Shown here one piece after another: positions 14,750 through 23,352 of a stretch of DNA of 36,755 bases. Every line of letters starts with the position of its first letter. The stretch's first letter is position 1. This stretch comes from Pseudomonas sp. Root71 (GTDB taxonomy: Bacteria; Pseudomonadota; Gammaproteobacteria; Pseudomonadales; Pseudomonadaceae), in assembly GCF_001429045.1 (NCBI RefSeq), contig NZ_LMHY01000029.1:291022-327776 (forward strand). The letters run 5' to 3'. The translations under genes were made by a program, and so were the position numbers. Under the pieces are notes generated by a model. That model was not told the origin of the DNA and ran no database searches. It was given only the letters and a program-made list of their open reading frames with translations.

Positions 14750-15820
14750 ATGCCTGACAACAAAAACAACAGCGCAAGCACTGACACTCACAAAGCCAAC
14801 TTCAATAGCATCCCGGTGGTCAACATCGCCGGCCTGTTCAGCGTTGAACTGGAACACCGCCTGGCCGTCGCCGAACAATTGGGGCGCGCCGCCAGCGAGG
14901 TCGGGTTCCTCTACATCACCGATCACGGTATCGACCCGCAACTGATCGCCAACCTGCGCAAGGCGGCCAAGGACTTTTTCGACCAGCCCCTGGACGCCAA
15001 GATGCGCCACTACATCGGCACCTCGCAAACCCACAAGGGCTTTGTACCCGAAGGCGAAGAGGTCTATTCCAAGGGCAAGCCAGACCACAAGGAAGCCTTC
15101 GACGTCGGCTTCGAAGTCCCGGCCGATGACCCGCTGGTGCTGGCCAATACCCCATTGCTGGGGCCCAACGACTGGCCACGGCTGCAAGGTTTCAAGGCCT
15201 CGGTGCAGGCCTACTATGAAGCCATCTTCGCCCTGGGCCGGCGACTGTTCGGTGGCTTCGCCCTGACCCTGGGCCTGGAAGAAAACTATTTCGACAGCCT
15301 GGTGACCCGTCCACCGTCCAAGCTGCGCCTGATCCACTACCCCTTCGACGGTGCAGCCCATGACGCACCGGGTCTTGGCGCCCATACTGACTACGAGTGT
15401 TTCACCATCCTTTTGGCCGACAAACCGGGCCTTGAGGTGATGAACAATCTTGGCCAATGGATCGATGCCCCACCGATTGCCGATGCCTTTGTCGTCAACA
15501 TCGGCGACATGCTGGAAGTGATGACGGCAGGCGCTTTCGTTGCCACCGCGCACCGGGTACGCAGCGTGAAGGAGGAGCGTTATTCCTTTCCGCTGTTTTA
15601 TGCCTGCGACTATCACACCCAGATCAGACCGCTGCCCGGGTTCGCCCAGGCAGGCAACGACTACGAAGAAATCACCATCGGCGAACACATGTATGGCCAG
15701 GCGCTGCAGACCTATCAATATCTGCGCCAGAGGGTGGCCAACGGGGACGTTCAACTGCCAGGCAAGGCACGAAAGCCCGCCAGTTTCGGACATTTGAAAA
15801 ATCAGGCCCAACCGTCCTGA
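14750..15820 (+). CDS. Isopenicillin-N-synthase-like Fe(II)/2-oxoglutarate oxygenase
   Basis: This 356-residue protein has the two-part layout of the family: an N-terminal DIOX_N-like region (about 20-130, IPVVNIAGLF to FFDQPLDAK) and a C-terminal double-stranded beta-helix. The iron triad is His212-x-Asp214 (GAHTDYECFTIL) and His268 (ATAHRV). Arg277-x-Ser279 (RYSFPLFY) is the usual 2-oxoglutarate carboxylate site. Characterised relatives oxidise amino acids, peptides or plant-hormone-like molecules, including ethylene-forming and gibberellin-type enzymes, so the substrate is open. Its place beside an amino-acid-type importer favours an amino-acid-like substrate. It is cytoplasmic, with no signal peptide. 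GGGAG precedes the start, and a nearby out-of-frame ATG was ignored. Confidence 0.88.
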   Translation: MPDNKNNSASTDTHKANFNSIPVVNIAGLFSVELEHRLAVAEQLGRAASEVGFLYITDHGIDPQLIANLRKAAKDFFDQPLDAKMRHYIGTSQTHKGFVPEGEEVYSKGKPDHKEAFDVGFEVPADDPLVLANTPLLGPNDWPRLQGFKASVQAYYEAIFALGRRLFGGFALTLGLEENYFDSLVTRPPSKLRLIHYPFDGAAHDAPGLGAHTDYECFTILLADKPGLEVMNNLGQWIDAPPIADAFVVNIGDMLEVMTAGAFVATAHRVRSVKEERYSFPLFYACDYHTQIRPLPGFAQAGNDYEEITIGEHMYGQALQTYQYLRQRVANGDVQLPGKARKPASFGHLKNQAQPS

Positions 15821-15866
15821 TTGAAGTTTTCAGCTAATCCCCTACCTACGCCGGAGTCAGCACATC

Positions 15867-16673
15867 ATGAAAAACAACAAGAAAAACAACAAGAAAAACC
15901 TTTTGAGCCTGGCTGTATTGGCAGCCGGTATGTTCGGTGCCTCGGTGAGCATGGCCGCGGCAGATACGTTCAAGGTCGGCATGGAGATCACCTACCCGCC
16001 CTTCGAGTCCTATGACAAGGACAAAAACGTGGTGGGCTCCGACCCCGAACTGGCAACGTCACTGGCCAAGCACATGAACGCCAAGGTGGAGTTCGTCGAC
16101 ACCAAGTTCCCGAGCCTGATCCTGGGCCTGAACTCAGGCAAGTACGACGCGATCATTTCCGGCATGTACATCACACCGGAGCGCCAGACCCAGGCCCAGA
16201 CCATCGCCTATGCCAACACCGGTGCCGCGGTCATGGTGCCCAAGGGCAGCGAGATCAATGCGAAGAAGCCTGAAGACCTGTGCGGCCTGAAACTGGGCCT
16301 GGAACAGGGCACCACCTGGGTGAAGGAATTCAAGAAGCTCTCTGACGAATACTGCGTGCCGAACAACAAAGGCGCGATCACCGTCAGCGAGTACCCTTCG
16401 GCACCCGAAGTGACCCAGGCCCTGCTGTCTAAAAACATCCAGGCCCAGGTTGAAATCGCCGGCGCGGCAAAAATGATCGCGGAAAAGACCAACGGCCGGG
16501 TAGTGATCACCACCGAGCATCCGATTTATCAACAAACCCTGGGCATCTTCGTCAAGAAAGGTAACGACGAAACCTTCCAGGCCGTGCAAAAGGCCTTCGA
16601 GGAGAGCAAAAAGAGCGGTGAATACGCGGCAATTCTCCAGAAATATGGCCTGGAAGAACCGACTGCCAACTAA
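15867..16673 (+). CDS. Periplasmic amino-acid-type ABC substrate-binding protein (SBP family 3)
   Basis: The 268-residue precursor starts with a very basic KNNKKNNKKN tail, encoded by a direct 12-base DNA repeat, then a hydrophobic core and a signal cleavage site near SMAAA-DTF (about residue 32). The mature part is a family 3 binding protein: FKVGMEITYPPFE, GSDPELATSLAKHM, DAIISGMYITPERQ. Arg106 is the probable ligand alpha-carboxylate contact. Cys139 and Cys163 probably form a disulfide. Where many amino-acid binders have an acidic residue in a GxxDA motif, this one reads QAQVEIAG, so the ligand amino-group site may differ. It works with the fused permease-ATPase encoded next. Confidence 0.9.
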   Translation: MKNNKKNNKKNLLSLAVLAAGMFGASVSMAAADTFKVGMEITYPPFESYDKDKNVVGSDPELATSLAKHMNAKVEFVDTKFPSLILGLNSGKYDAIISGMYITPERQTQAQTIAYANTGAAVMVPKGSEINAKKPEDLCGLKLGLEQGTTWVKEFKKLSDEYCVPNNKGAITVSEYPSAPEVTQALLSKNIQAQVEIAGAAKMIAEKTNGRVVITTEHPIYQQTLGIFVKKGNDETFQAVQKAFEESKKSGEYAAILQKYGLEEPTAN

Positions 16674-16737
16674 GAACCTGTCCTTGTAGTCTGGTCATCT
16701 GCCTCCCCTGCTCCGGGGCGGCAGATCGAGGTGCCCC

Positions 16738-18285
16738 ATGCAATTCGATTGGTCGTATTTCTTATCCCTGTTCTCCCTGCCGGACTTCTGGAAGGCCTGC
16801 GTCACAGTGGTCCAGCTCAGTGCCCTGGCCTGGTTCATCGGCATGCTGCTGGGTTTTGTCCTGGCCACGGCCAAGCTGTCCCAGTCGCCCTTGCTGCGCA
16901 TTCCCGCCGCGGTCTACATCTGGTTCTTCCGCAGCATCCCGTTGCTGGTGCTGGTGGTCTTCGTCTACAACCTGCCGCAATTGTTTCCCGGCAGCGGACC
17001 GATTCTGTCCAACCCCTTCTACGCAGGGTTGCTGGCCCTGGTGGTCACTGAAGCGGCGTACATGGCGGAAATCCATCGTGGTGGCCTGATCTCCGTGGCC
17101 AAGGGCCAGAAGGAAGCCGGGCGCGCGCTGGGTGTCGGCCTGCTCGGCATGCAACGCCTGATCGTGATCCCCCAGGCTTTCCGCATTTCGCTGCCCACGC
17201 TGATCAATGAATACATCACAGTGGTCAAGCTGACCTCGCTGGTCTCGGTCATCTCCCTGACCGAAATCCTCACGGTCGGCCAACGCCTCTATGCCACCAA
17301 CTTCCTGGTCATGGAAACCCTGGCGGCGGTAGGCGTGTATTACGTGTTGATCGTCACCGTGTTCGGTTATTTCCTGCAGCGCCTGGAGCGCTACCTGGAC
17401 CTGAACTTCCGCAAGCCGCACACGCTCGACGCGGCCACCATCGCCAGGTTCAAGGCCAGCGCCGAAGCCTTGCCCGACACTGCGCGCAAAGCCGCCGGCA
17501 ACAACGCGACGCCCATCCTGCAACTGAAGAACATCCAGAAGAGCTATGGCACCCACCAGGTGCTGATGGGTATCGACCTGAATGTCGAATACGGCCAGGT
17601 GGTCTCGATCATCGGGCCATCCGGCTCCGGCAAGACTTCGCTGATCCGCACCGTCAACGGCCTGGAAAGCATCGATACCGGCGACATCCTGCTGTTCGGC
17701 GAAAAATTCATCGAAGCGTCGGACAAACCCAACAGCACCCGCCTGCGCAAAGGCGTGCGGCACATCGGCATGGTGTTCCAGAACTTCAACCTGTTCCCGC
17801 ACCGCACCATTCTCGACAACGTCACCCTGGCACCGCGTTACCACGGTCAGCCGGGCGAGCTGAGTGAACATCGTGCCTATGCGCTACTGGACAAGGTCGG
17901 CCTGCTGGCCCATGCCCACAAGTACCCGCACCAGCTCTCCGGCGGGCAGCAACAGCGCGTGGCGATCGCTCGAGCCCTGGCGATGGAACCGCAGATCATG
18001 CTGTTCGACGAGCCGACCTCAGCCCTCGACCCGGAACTGGTCAACGACGTGCTGAACGTGATCCGCGACCTGGCCAAAGAAGGCATGACCATGCTGATCG
18101 TGACCCACGAAATGGACTTTGCCATGTCGATATCCGACCGGGTCGTATTCATGGAGAACGGTAATATCCAACTGGATGCCGCACCGCAAACCATACGATG
18201 CGAAGCCGAAGGAGAACGCGTGCGACGCTTCATGGGCATCAGTACCCGATCGCCGAACCTGTCCGCAACGCTGGATCATGCATGA
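16738..18285 (+). CDS. Fused amino-acid ABC transporter permease and ATPase
   Basis: This 515-residue protein combines both inner-membrane subunits of a polar amino acid importer. Residues 1-225 are a HisM/GlnP-like permease with about five membrane helices and the EAA loop (EAGRALGVGLLGMQRLIVIP, from 126). After a linker (226-258) comes the ATPase: Walker A GPSGSGKT (293-300), Q-loop Gln348, signature LSGGQQQR (400-407), Walker B IMLFDE (420-425) and H-loop His457. Permease-ATPase fusions of this kind occur in Pseudomonas. A homodimer would make the complete translocator. The 64 bp after the binding-protein gene has no strong terminator, so co-transcription is likely. Confidence 0.92.
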   Translation: MQFDWSYFLSLFSLPDFWKACVTVVQLSALAWFIGMLLGFVLATAKLSQSPLLRIPAAVYIWFFRSIPLLVLVVFVYNLPQLFPGSGPILSNPFYAGLLALVVTEAAYMAEIHRGGLISVAKGQKEAGRALGVGLLGMQRLIVIPQAFRISLPTLINEYITVVKLTSLVSVISLTEILTVGQRLYATNFLVMETLAAVGVYYVLIVTVFGYFLQRLERYLDLNFRKPHTLDAATIARFKASAEALPDTARKAAGNNATPILQLKNIQKSYGTHQVLMGIDLNVEYGQVVSIIGPSGSGKTSLIRTVNGLESIDTGDILLFGEKFIEASDKPNSTRLRKGVRHIGMVFQNFNLFPHRTILDNVTLAPRYHGQPGELSEHRAYALLDKVGLLAHAHKYPHQLSGGQQQRVAIARALAMEPQIMLFDEPTSALDPELVNDVLNVIRDLAKEGMTMLIVTHEMDFAMSISDRVVFMENGNIQLDAAPQTIRCEAEGERVRRFMGISTRSPNLSATLDHA

Positions 18286-18331
18286 ACAGGCAACCGCTTT
18301 CTTCGAACTTCCTTCTTTCAGGAAAACGTAC

Positions 18332-19120
18332 ATGAATCTGGGAATAGCAGGACGCTGGGCACTGGTATGCGCCGCCAGCAAAGGTCTGGGAAAAGCCTGT
18401 GCACAGGCTCTCGTCAACGAAGGCGTGAACGTGGTGATCACCGCACGGGGCGAACAGGCGCTGAATGAAACAGCCCGTCAGCTCAGGGCGATAAACCCTG
18501 AAGTGACGGTCATCGCCGTCGCTGGAGACATTTCGACGCCCGAGGGTCGGGCGGCAGCGCTCAAGGCCCACGGGCATTTCGATATCCTGATCAACAATGC
18601 CGGGGGCCCTCCCCCCGGGGATTTCCGCGAATGGAATCGCGACATCTGGCTCAAGGCGCTGGATGCCAACATGCTGACGCCTATCGAGTTGATCAAGGCA
18701 ACGATCGACGGTATGGCGGCACGTGGATTTGGTCGAATCATCAACATCACCTCGAGTGCCGTGAAGTCCCCTATCGAAAGCCTGGGCCTGTCCAATGGTG
18801 CGCGCAGTGGCCTGACTGGGTTTGTCGCAGGGCTTGCCCGGCAAGAAAACATTGCCAGTCGCAATGTGACGATCAACAACCTGCAACCAGGCTCGTTCGA
18901 CACCGATCGACTGCGTGACAACCTGGTCGCGGCGGCCCAGGAGTCGGGGCAGGACAGTGAGGTGTTCCTTGACCAATGCCGTAGCGAAATTCCCGCCAAA
19001 CGCTTCGGTTCAGCCGAGGAGTTCGGTGCCCTCTGTGCCTTCGTCTGCAGCAGCCAGGCGGGCTACCTGACCGGACAGAACCTGTTGATTGATGGTGGGG
19101 CTGTTCGCTCTAGCCAATAA
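18332..19120 (+). CDS. Atypical short-chain dehydrogenase/reductase lacking YxxxK
   Basis: The 262-residue protein is an SDR by its beta-alpha pattern, NNAGG (88-92), the Asp66 adenine contact (VAGDIS) and C-terminal LTGQNLLIDGG. I chose the ATG at 18332 because AGGA lies before it and the Rossmann fold begins right after; the frame is open further upstream over the end of the ABC gene but that part is not protein-like. The glycine motif reads CAASKGLG, with Ala where Gly is usual. At the catalytic position, where most SDRs have YxxxK, it reads SNGAR: Ser154 replaces Tyr and Arg158 replaces Lys, while Ser141/Ser142 remain. A GGPPPG loop follows the NNAG motif. The protein may therefore not be a standard alcohol dehydrogenase. 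It is the last gene before a strong hairpin. Confidence 0.85.
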   Translation: MNLGIAGRWALVCAASKGLGKACAQALVNEGVNVVITARGEQALNETARQLRAINPEVTVIAVAGDISTPEGRAAALKAHGHFDILINNAGGPPPGDFREWNRDIWLKALDANMLTPIELIKATIDGMAARGFGRIINITSSAVKSPIESLGLSNGARSGLTGFVAGLARQENIASRNVTINNLQPGSFDTDRLRDNLVAAAQESGQDSEVFLDQCRSEIPAKRFGSAEEFGALCAFVCSSQAGYLTGQNLLIDGGAVRSSQ

Positions 19121-19142
19121 TGGGCAAGAGCTATGTGGGTGT

Positions 19143-19182
19143 ACCCGGGCGATCAGGCTTGAGTTCGCGGCCTCGCCCGGGT
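19143..19182. terminator. Bidirectional terminator hairpin between operons
   Basis: ACCCGGGCGA (19143-19152) pairs perfectly with TCGCCCGGGT (19173-19182) across a 20-base loop. It sits between the SDR stop and the converging methyltransferase stop at 19195, with a short CTTT downstream on the plus side. Confidence 0.7.
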
Positions 19183-19194
19183 GAGCTTTGCTGA

Positions 19195-20028
19195 TCAGGG
19201 CTTGCGCGCAATGATCACCTGGCTTTTCGCCACCACCGCATCCAGCGCCTGCTTGATCTGTGCGCCCCGTGGCGAAGCCAGGATCGCCTGCCAGGTATCC
19301 GCCCAGTGGTTGAGCAACGGATGGTCCGGGTTGCTGAAATCGACCTTGGCTTCCCAGAACAACAGCATCCACATCGACCAGTAGAACCCGTACTGGCTGT
19401 GGCTGATCACTTCCAGGCCGGCATCGCTGACCATGGCCTTGAACTGCGCTTCGCTGATAATGCGGATGTGGTTGGGCTTCTGGAAATACTCGGCCGCCGC
19501 GATATCTTTCTGCAGGTCTTCGGAGCTGGGGTGCGGGACGCTCAGCAGATACAGCGCGCCCGGTTTACCGACGCGCACCAGCTCAGCGAGGAACTGCGCC
19601 GGATCGTCCACGTGCTCGATGACTTCGGTGGACACCACCCGCGTGGCGGTCCCATCGGCAATCGGCAGCGGGTTGCAGTCGGTGACGTGGCATTCGACGT
19701 CGCGGGCCGGTGTATCGCTAAGGCGCAGGCGGGTCGCTTCGACCTTGGCCGCGTCGATATCGGCGATGATGATCTTCGCCCCGCGCATCCCGCAGAAATG
19801 CACGTTGCCGCCGTCGCCGCAGCCAACATCGAGCAGCGTGTCCTCGGGGGTCACCGGGAAACCGGTGAACAGTTCGCCAGTCTGCTGATTGAACCAGCCG
19901 CTGAGCATCGCGTCGTGCAGGCCGAGCATGTAGGGATCGACCTTCTCCGCCACTGGCGCCGCGGGCGGTGCCTCTGGCTGCACAGGCGCGGGCGTGCCCG
20001 CCGTGAGTTTCTTCAAAAGGCTCAGCAT
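19195..20028 (-). CDS. Class I SAM methyltransferase, last gene of the CPA-modification cluster (PA5459-like)
   Basis: The 277-residue protein carries a Methyltransf_11-type fold: SAM motif I LLDVGCGDG (65-73), acidic loop IIADID, and post-motif TEVIEHVDDPAQF. A proline-rich N-tail (11-28) precedes the domain. It is clearly paralogous to the methyltransferase two genes upstream: both begin the domain with GLHDAM, GWF and GEL, and both end in SQVIIARKP. Its start overlaps the acyltransferase stop by seven bases. By position and family it corresponds to PA5459 of P. aeruginosa, one of five genes needed for normal common polysaccharide antigen. Methylation of a rhamnose, possibly at the chain end, is inferred and not shown by sequence. 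Confidence 0.85.
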   Translation of the reverse strand: MLSLLKKLTAGTPAPVQPEAPPAAPVAEKVDPYMLGLHDAMLSGWFNQQTGELFTGFPVTPEDTLLDVGCGDGGNVHFCGMRGAKIIIADIDAAKVEATRLRLSDTPARDVECHVTDCNPLPIADGTATRVVSTEVIEHVDDPAQFLAELVRVGKPGALYLLSVPHPSSEDLQKDIAAAEYFQKPNHIRIISEAQFKAMVSDAGLEVISHSQYGFYWSMWMLLFWEAKVDFSNPDHPLLNHWADTWQAILASPRGAQIKQALDAVVAKSQVIIARKP

Positions 20029-21179
20029 GAGGTGGCTCCAGAGGATGGGACGGCTGTTCGGGAGGTGCCCAGGCGTTTGACCAGCGAGGCGCCGCGGTTG
20101 CGCATGGGCATTTCAATGAAGCGATAGTTGAGTTCGCTCAGCAGCACGATCAGGCTGCCAGCCATCAGCAACATCAGAATCGGATGGCCAGCCGGACTGG
20201 GCAGCCCGGCAGCCTGTAACCGGAAAATGAACTCACGAACCAGCAAGTAGGCCGGGATATGGATCAGGTAAATCCCGTAGGAGCGACTGCCGACCCAGGT
20301 CATCAGGTTCTTGAACATTCCCTTGGGCATCAGGTAATCACGGTTGTAGGACGCGATCCACACCAGCAGCGCACACAACAGCGCAATCACACCGATCCGG
20401 TAATGGGTAAAGGTGAAACGGTCCGTTGCCATGAAACCGAGCACCAGTGCAACGCCGAGCAATGCCGACAAGCCGGCCCAGGGGCGACGCAGGAAAGTCG
20501 GCTCCCAGCGCCGGTATGAAGGCTGCACGCTCCACATCGCCAACAGCACGCCAAGGGCCAGTGCGTCGGTGCGCACCACCATCAGGATCGGCGTGCGCAA
20601 GGTCAACAACTGCACCGCCACCAGCGCCAGCAATGCCCACACCAGGTGCTTGCGAAACAGCACGATCATCAGTGGAAACAGCAGGTAGAACTGCTCTTCC
20701 AGCGACAGGCTCCAGTAAACGAAACTGGTGCCGTACTCGTAGCGATAAAAACTGTCGGCAAAGCGGAAGTTGGCGTATTGGGCGATGCCGGCCAGCGTCG
20801 CCTGAATGTTCGCGTGCAGGGTACCGAACGCGCCGGAGCGGTTGAGGAAAAGGCATGCCAGCAACATCAGCGCCAGCCACAGCCAGGCCGACGGCAGCAA
20901 TCGAAAGGCCCGGCGCAACCAGAAATTGCGCGTCTGTTGCCAATACTCTTGACCCGTGGTGCAACGGCGCAAGGCCGGGATCAGGCTGCGGGCAATGACG
21001 AAGCCCGAGATCGCAAAAAACAGATCCACGCCCCACCACGGCTGGCTGTACAACGTGATGGCCTGGAACAACGGTACAGCCGCCGCGAACAGGCTGTCCT
21101 GCAGGTGATGAAACAGCACGCCAAGCACCGCTATGCCGCGCAGCAACTCGATGTCCATGATCCGTTTTTCGTTGCTCAT
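20022..21179 (-). CDS. Membrane acyltransferase, family 3 (PA5458-like)
   Basis: The 385-residue protein is highly hydrophobic with about ten membrane helices, typical of acyltransferase-3/OafA-like enzymes that acetylate surface sugars. The N-terminal RGIAVLGVLFHH places Arg14 ten residues before His25, the conserved R-x10-H catalytic motif of the family. FFAISGFVI and YWSLSLEEQFYLLFP are further family landmarks. The gene overlaps its neighbours on both sides (4 bp and 7 bp), so it is co-translated with the two flanking methyltransferases. O-acetylation of D-rhamnan or of another cell-surface glycan is the likely role. Confidence 0.9.
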   Translation of the reverse strand: MSNEKRIMDIELLRGIAVLGVLFHHLQDSLFAAAVPLFQAITLYSQPWWGVDLFFAISGFVIARSLIPALRRCTTGQEYWQQTRNFWLRRAFRLLPSAWLWLALMLLACLFLNRSGAFGTLHANIQATLAGIAQYANFRFADSFYRYEYGTSFVYWSLSLEEQFYLLFPLMIVLFRKHLVWALLALVAVQLLTLRTPILMVVRTDALALGVLLAMWSVQPSYRRWEPTFLRRPWAGLSALLGVALVLGFMATDRFTFTHYRIGVIALLCALLVWIASYNRDYLMPKGMFKNLMTWVGSRSYGIYLIHIPAYLLVREFIFRLQAAGLPSPAGHPILMLLMAGSLIVLLSELNYRFIEMPMRNRGASLVKRLGTSRTAVPSSGATSC

Positions 21180-22060
21180 GCGCCCTCCTGGACATGGGGT
21201 TTGCGGGCAATGATCACCTGGCTCTTGGGCATGAACCGGTCCAGCATCTGCTTGATCGCCAACCCGTCGGGCTGGGCCAGCAAGTCCTGCCAGGTTTTCG
21301 CCCAGCTCTCCATCAGCGGCGGATAAGGCGCCTGAATCCGGTCGCGAACCGCGCCACCCAGTTCACGCCCGGCAGCCCGCTCGCTGGCCCAGAAAAAAAT
21401 CATGCCCATGACCCAGAAAAACCCGGTGGCTTGACGATGCTCGATGACCAGGCCCGCGTCTTCCACCAGCGCGGCGAATCGCTCGGGGCTGAAAATCTGC
21501 ACGTGATTGGGCGATTGAAAATAGCTGGCAGGGGCAATGCCTTTCTGCAGATGCTCGCCCACCGGGGACGGTACGCTCAGCAGGTACAGTGCACCGGGGC
21601 GACCCATGCGCACGAGTTCGGCCATGAAGGGTTCTGGCTGGTCGATGTGTTCGAGCACTTCCATGCACACGACTTTGCTCGCGCAACCATCGGCCAGAGG
21701 CAGCGGCAGGCTGTTGCTGACCAGACCGAGATTCGCTTTATCCGACTGCGCGTCCACTTGCCGCGCCAGGTCGCGGACCTTGTCGTGCTCACTGTCGGTG
21801 AAGATCACCGACGCGCCTTGACGCACCGCAAACAAGGTCGCAACCCCTTCGCCACAACCGACATCCAGCAAAGTGTCGTCGGCGGTAATGGCAAAGCCTT
21901 TGAGCAATTCGCCGCTGTCGCCCGAAAACCAGCCGTCATGCATTGCATCGTGCAAGCCCACGTCTCTTGGCGACACACGGGATTGCTCGACCGGCGACGG
22001 CGCGGGCCGTGGCTCGGGTTTCGTCTCTGCAAAGAAACGTCTGACCCATGCGCGAATCAT
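21176..22060 (-). CDS. Class I SAM methyltransferase (PA5457-like)
   Basis: This 294-residue protein has SAM motif I LLDVGCGEG (64-72), IFTDSE at the acidic loop and MEVLEHIDQPEPF after it. It is the paralogue of the methyltransferase ending at 19195. They share the N-terminal landmark GLHDAMxxGWF, the spacing to motif I and the C-terminal SQVIIARKP. Here an extra segment near residue 225 (ASERAAGRELGG) is present. It overlaps the upstream glycosyltransferase by four bases (ATGA) and the acyltransferase by four. A sugar O-methyltransferase role is inferred from the cluster. Confidence 0.85.
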   Translation of the reverse strand: MIRAWVRRFFAETKPEPRPAPSPVEQSRVSPRDVGLHDAMHDGWFSGDSGELLKGFAITADDTLLDVGCGEGVATLFAVRQGASVIFTDSEHDKVRDLARQVDAQSDKANLGLVSNSLPLPLADGCASKVVCMEVLEHIDQPEPFMAELVRMGRPGALYLLSVPSPVGEHLQKGIAPASYFQSPNHVQIFSPERFAALVEDAGLVIEHRQATGFFWVMGMIFFWASERAAGRELGGAVRDRIQAPYPPLMESWAKTWQDLLAQPDGLAIKQMLDRFMPKSQVIIARKPHVQEGA

Positions 22061-23352
22061 GCCTCAGGGGTTTCCACGGCTCGGTTCTCGAACAGGCGCT
22101 CAAAAAATACGCCAAGCCGTTGCCCGGCAGTGGCCTGACTGCAGAACTTACTGAGGCTGGCCACTGCGTGCGCGGACATCTGTGCATAACGCCCGGGATC
22201 CCCCTTGGCCACGTCATAGCTTGATTGGTAAGCCCTGCACAACGACGCCCAATTGGTGACGTAGCGCAAGGTGCGAAACGCCCTGCGCGGGTCATGAGGC
22301 CAGGCCGTCAGCTCATCGGTGGAGTCAATCAGGAATGCATTATCGGCATCCAGATAATCGAGCATCGCCGTGGTCCGTGGCGCCACCGCCGGTTTGCCAC
22401 AGGACATGAACTCCATCAGCGGAAGACATTGGCCTTCGCCATAGGACGTGTTGACCACGTAACTCGTGGCTTGCACCAGCTGCTCATAATCCGCGTCAGC
22501 CAGATAGCCGTAAATCAGCACGACCCGGCAGCGGTAAGACTGGTTTTTGTACAAGTGGTGAAGGATATCGGTCAGCGCTTCTTCGGCATCGTGGTGCGTC
22601 AGTTTGAGCACCAGCGTTGCGTCGTCCACCTCGCGAAACGTCACGCAAAAGGCACTGAGCATGTCTTCCCAGTTCTTGCGCCCGTCACTTGGGTTGAACA
22701 CCGAGGTGTAAATCACGCCGTCGAGGACCAACTCGTGCTCACTCGGCGGGGCATTGAAATCAATACCCGCACCTTGGCGAGTGGCCACGGGGCCGAAGGC
22801 TCGCAAGTCGAGTTCGCGGCTGTCTGCCAGTAACCCCTTGAGCGTCAAACGCACCTGACTGGCCAAGGGCTGACGTTGCAAGTGGGCGCCGCGCTCGGAA
22901 AAACGGTCCCATACCGGGGCCGGTACCGCGATGACCGGATAGTCGTCGCCCATCGCCTCGCGCACCGCATTCACGGTGTAGCTGGAATGGGTAATCGCCG
23001 CACCCGCTGCCCGCAACACCGTGCGCCAGTCATTGAGCGGGTCACCGGCAAAGGGTTCGTTGGGGATGGTGCTGAATTCCCACGCGAACACCGGCAGCGT
23101 CGGGCAGGCGAAATTGACCGGCGTGCGATGAGGCGGTGAGAACGACAGGAACACGCACGCTTCACCACGGGACAAACAGTCCATGTACAACACATCGACT
23201 TCGGTCCGCGGGTCGCTGACTTCTACCACTCGCCCCAGCCGCTCCAGCACGGGTCGGTACTCCTTGAGCACGAAGTAATAGCTGTACTCCGAGCGGCCAA
23301 GGTTCTGGGCAATGGTGTGCTGGTTGGTTTCCGAATGAATGATGATCAGCAT
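22057..23352 (-). CDS. GT-B glycosyltransferase, family 4-like (PA5456-like)
   Basis: The open frame extends to 23553, but the first 67 codons are antisense to the neighbouring gene's end and are not protein-like. The ATG at 23352 (MLIIIHSETN) overlaps the preceding stop by seven bases and aligns with the start of the paralogue upstream. The 431-residue product has an N-terminal half beginning LGRSEYSYYFVLKEYRP and a C-terminal nucleotide-sugar half. The latter carries the GT4 motif E-x7-E at Glu306 and Glu314 (GEGQCLPLMEFM) and the preceding VFNPSDGRKNWEDML. The sugar donor is not readable from sequence. In the CPA setting it may extend or cap the D-rhamnan. Confidence 0.82.
   Translation of the reverse strand: MLIIIHSETNQHTIAQNLGRSEYSYYFVLKEYRPVLERLGRVVEVSDPRTEVDVLYMDCLSRGEACVFLSFSPPHRTPVNFACPTLPVFAWEFSTIPNEPFAGDPLNDWRTVLRAAGAAITHSSYTVNAVREAMGDDYPVIAVPAPVWDRFSERGAHLQRQPLASQVRLTLKGLLADSRELDLRAFGPVATRQGAGIDFNAPPSEHELVLDGVIYTSVFNPSDGRKNWEDMLSAFCVTFREVDDATLVLKLTHHDAEEALTDILHHLYKNQSYRCRVVLIYGYLADADYEQLVQATSYVVNTSYGEGQCLPLMEFMSCGKPAVAPRTTAMLDYLDADNAFLIDSTDELTAWPHDPRRAFRTLRYVTNWASLCRAYQSSYDVAKGDPGRYAQMSAHAVASLSKFCSQATAGQRLGVFFERLFENRAVETPEA

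Noticed and set aside
14732..15811. A 359-codon minus-strand frame antisense to the oxygenase gene
   Set aside because: The plus-strand frame has a complete iron and 2-oxoglutarate site; the minus frame has no recognisable domain.
16762..17871. A 369-codon minus-strand frame antisense to the ABC transporter
   Set aside because: It covers the permease and ATPase motifs in antisense and reads as His/Gln/Asp-rich noise.
18119..18331. A longer N-terminus for the SDR gene
   Set aside because: These codons overlap the ABC ATPase end in another frame and are not part of the Rossmann fold; a ribosome site marks 18332.
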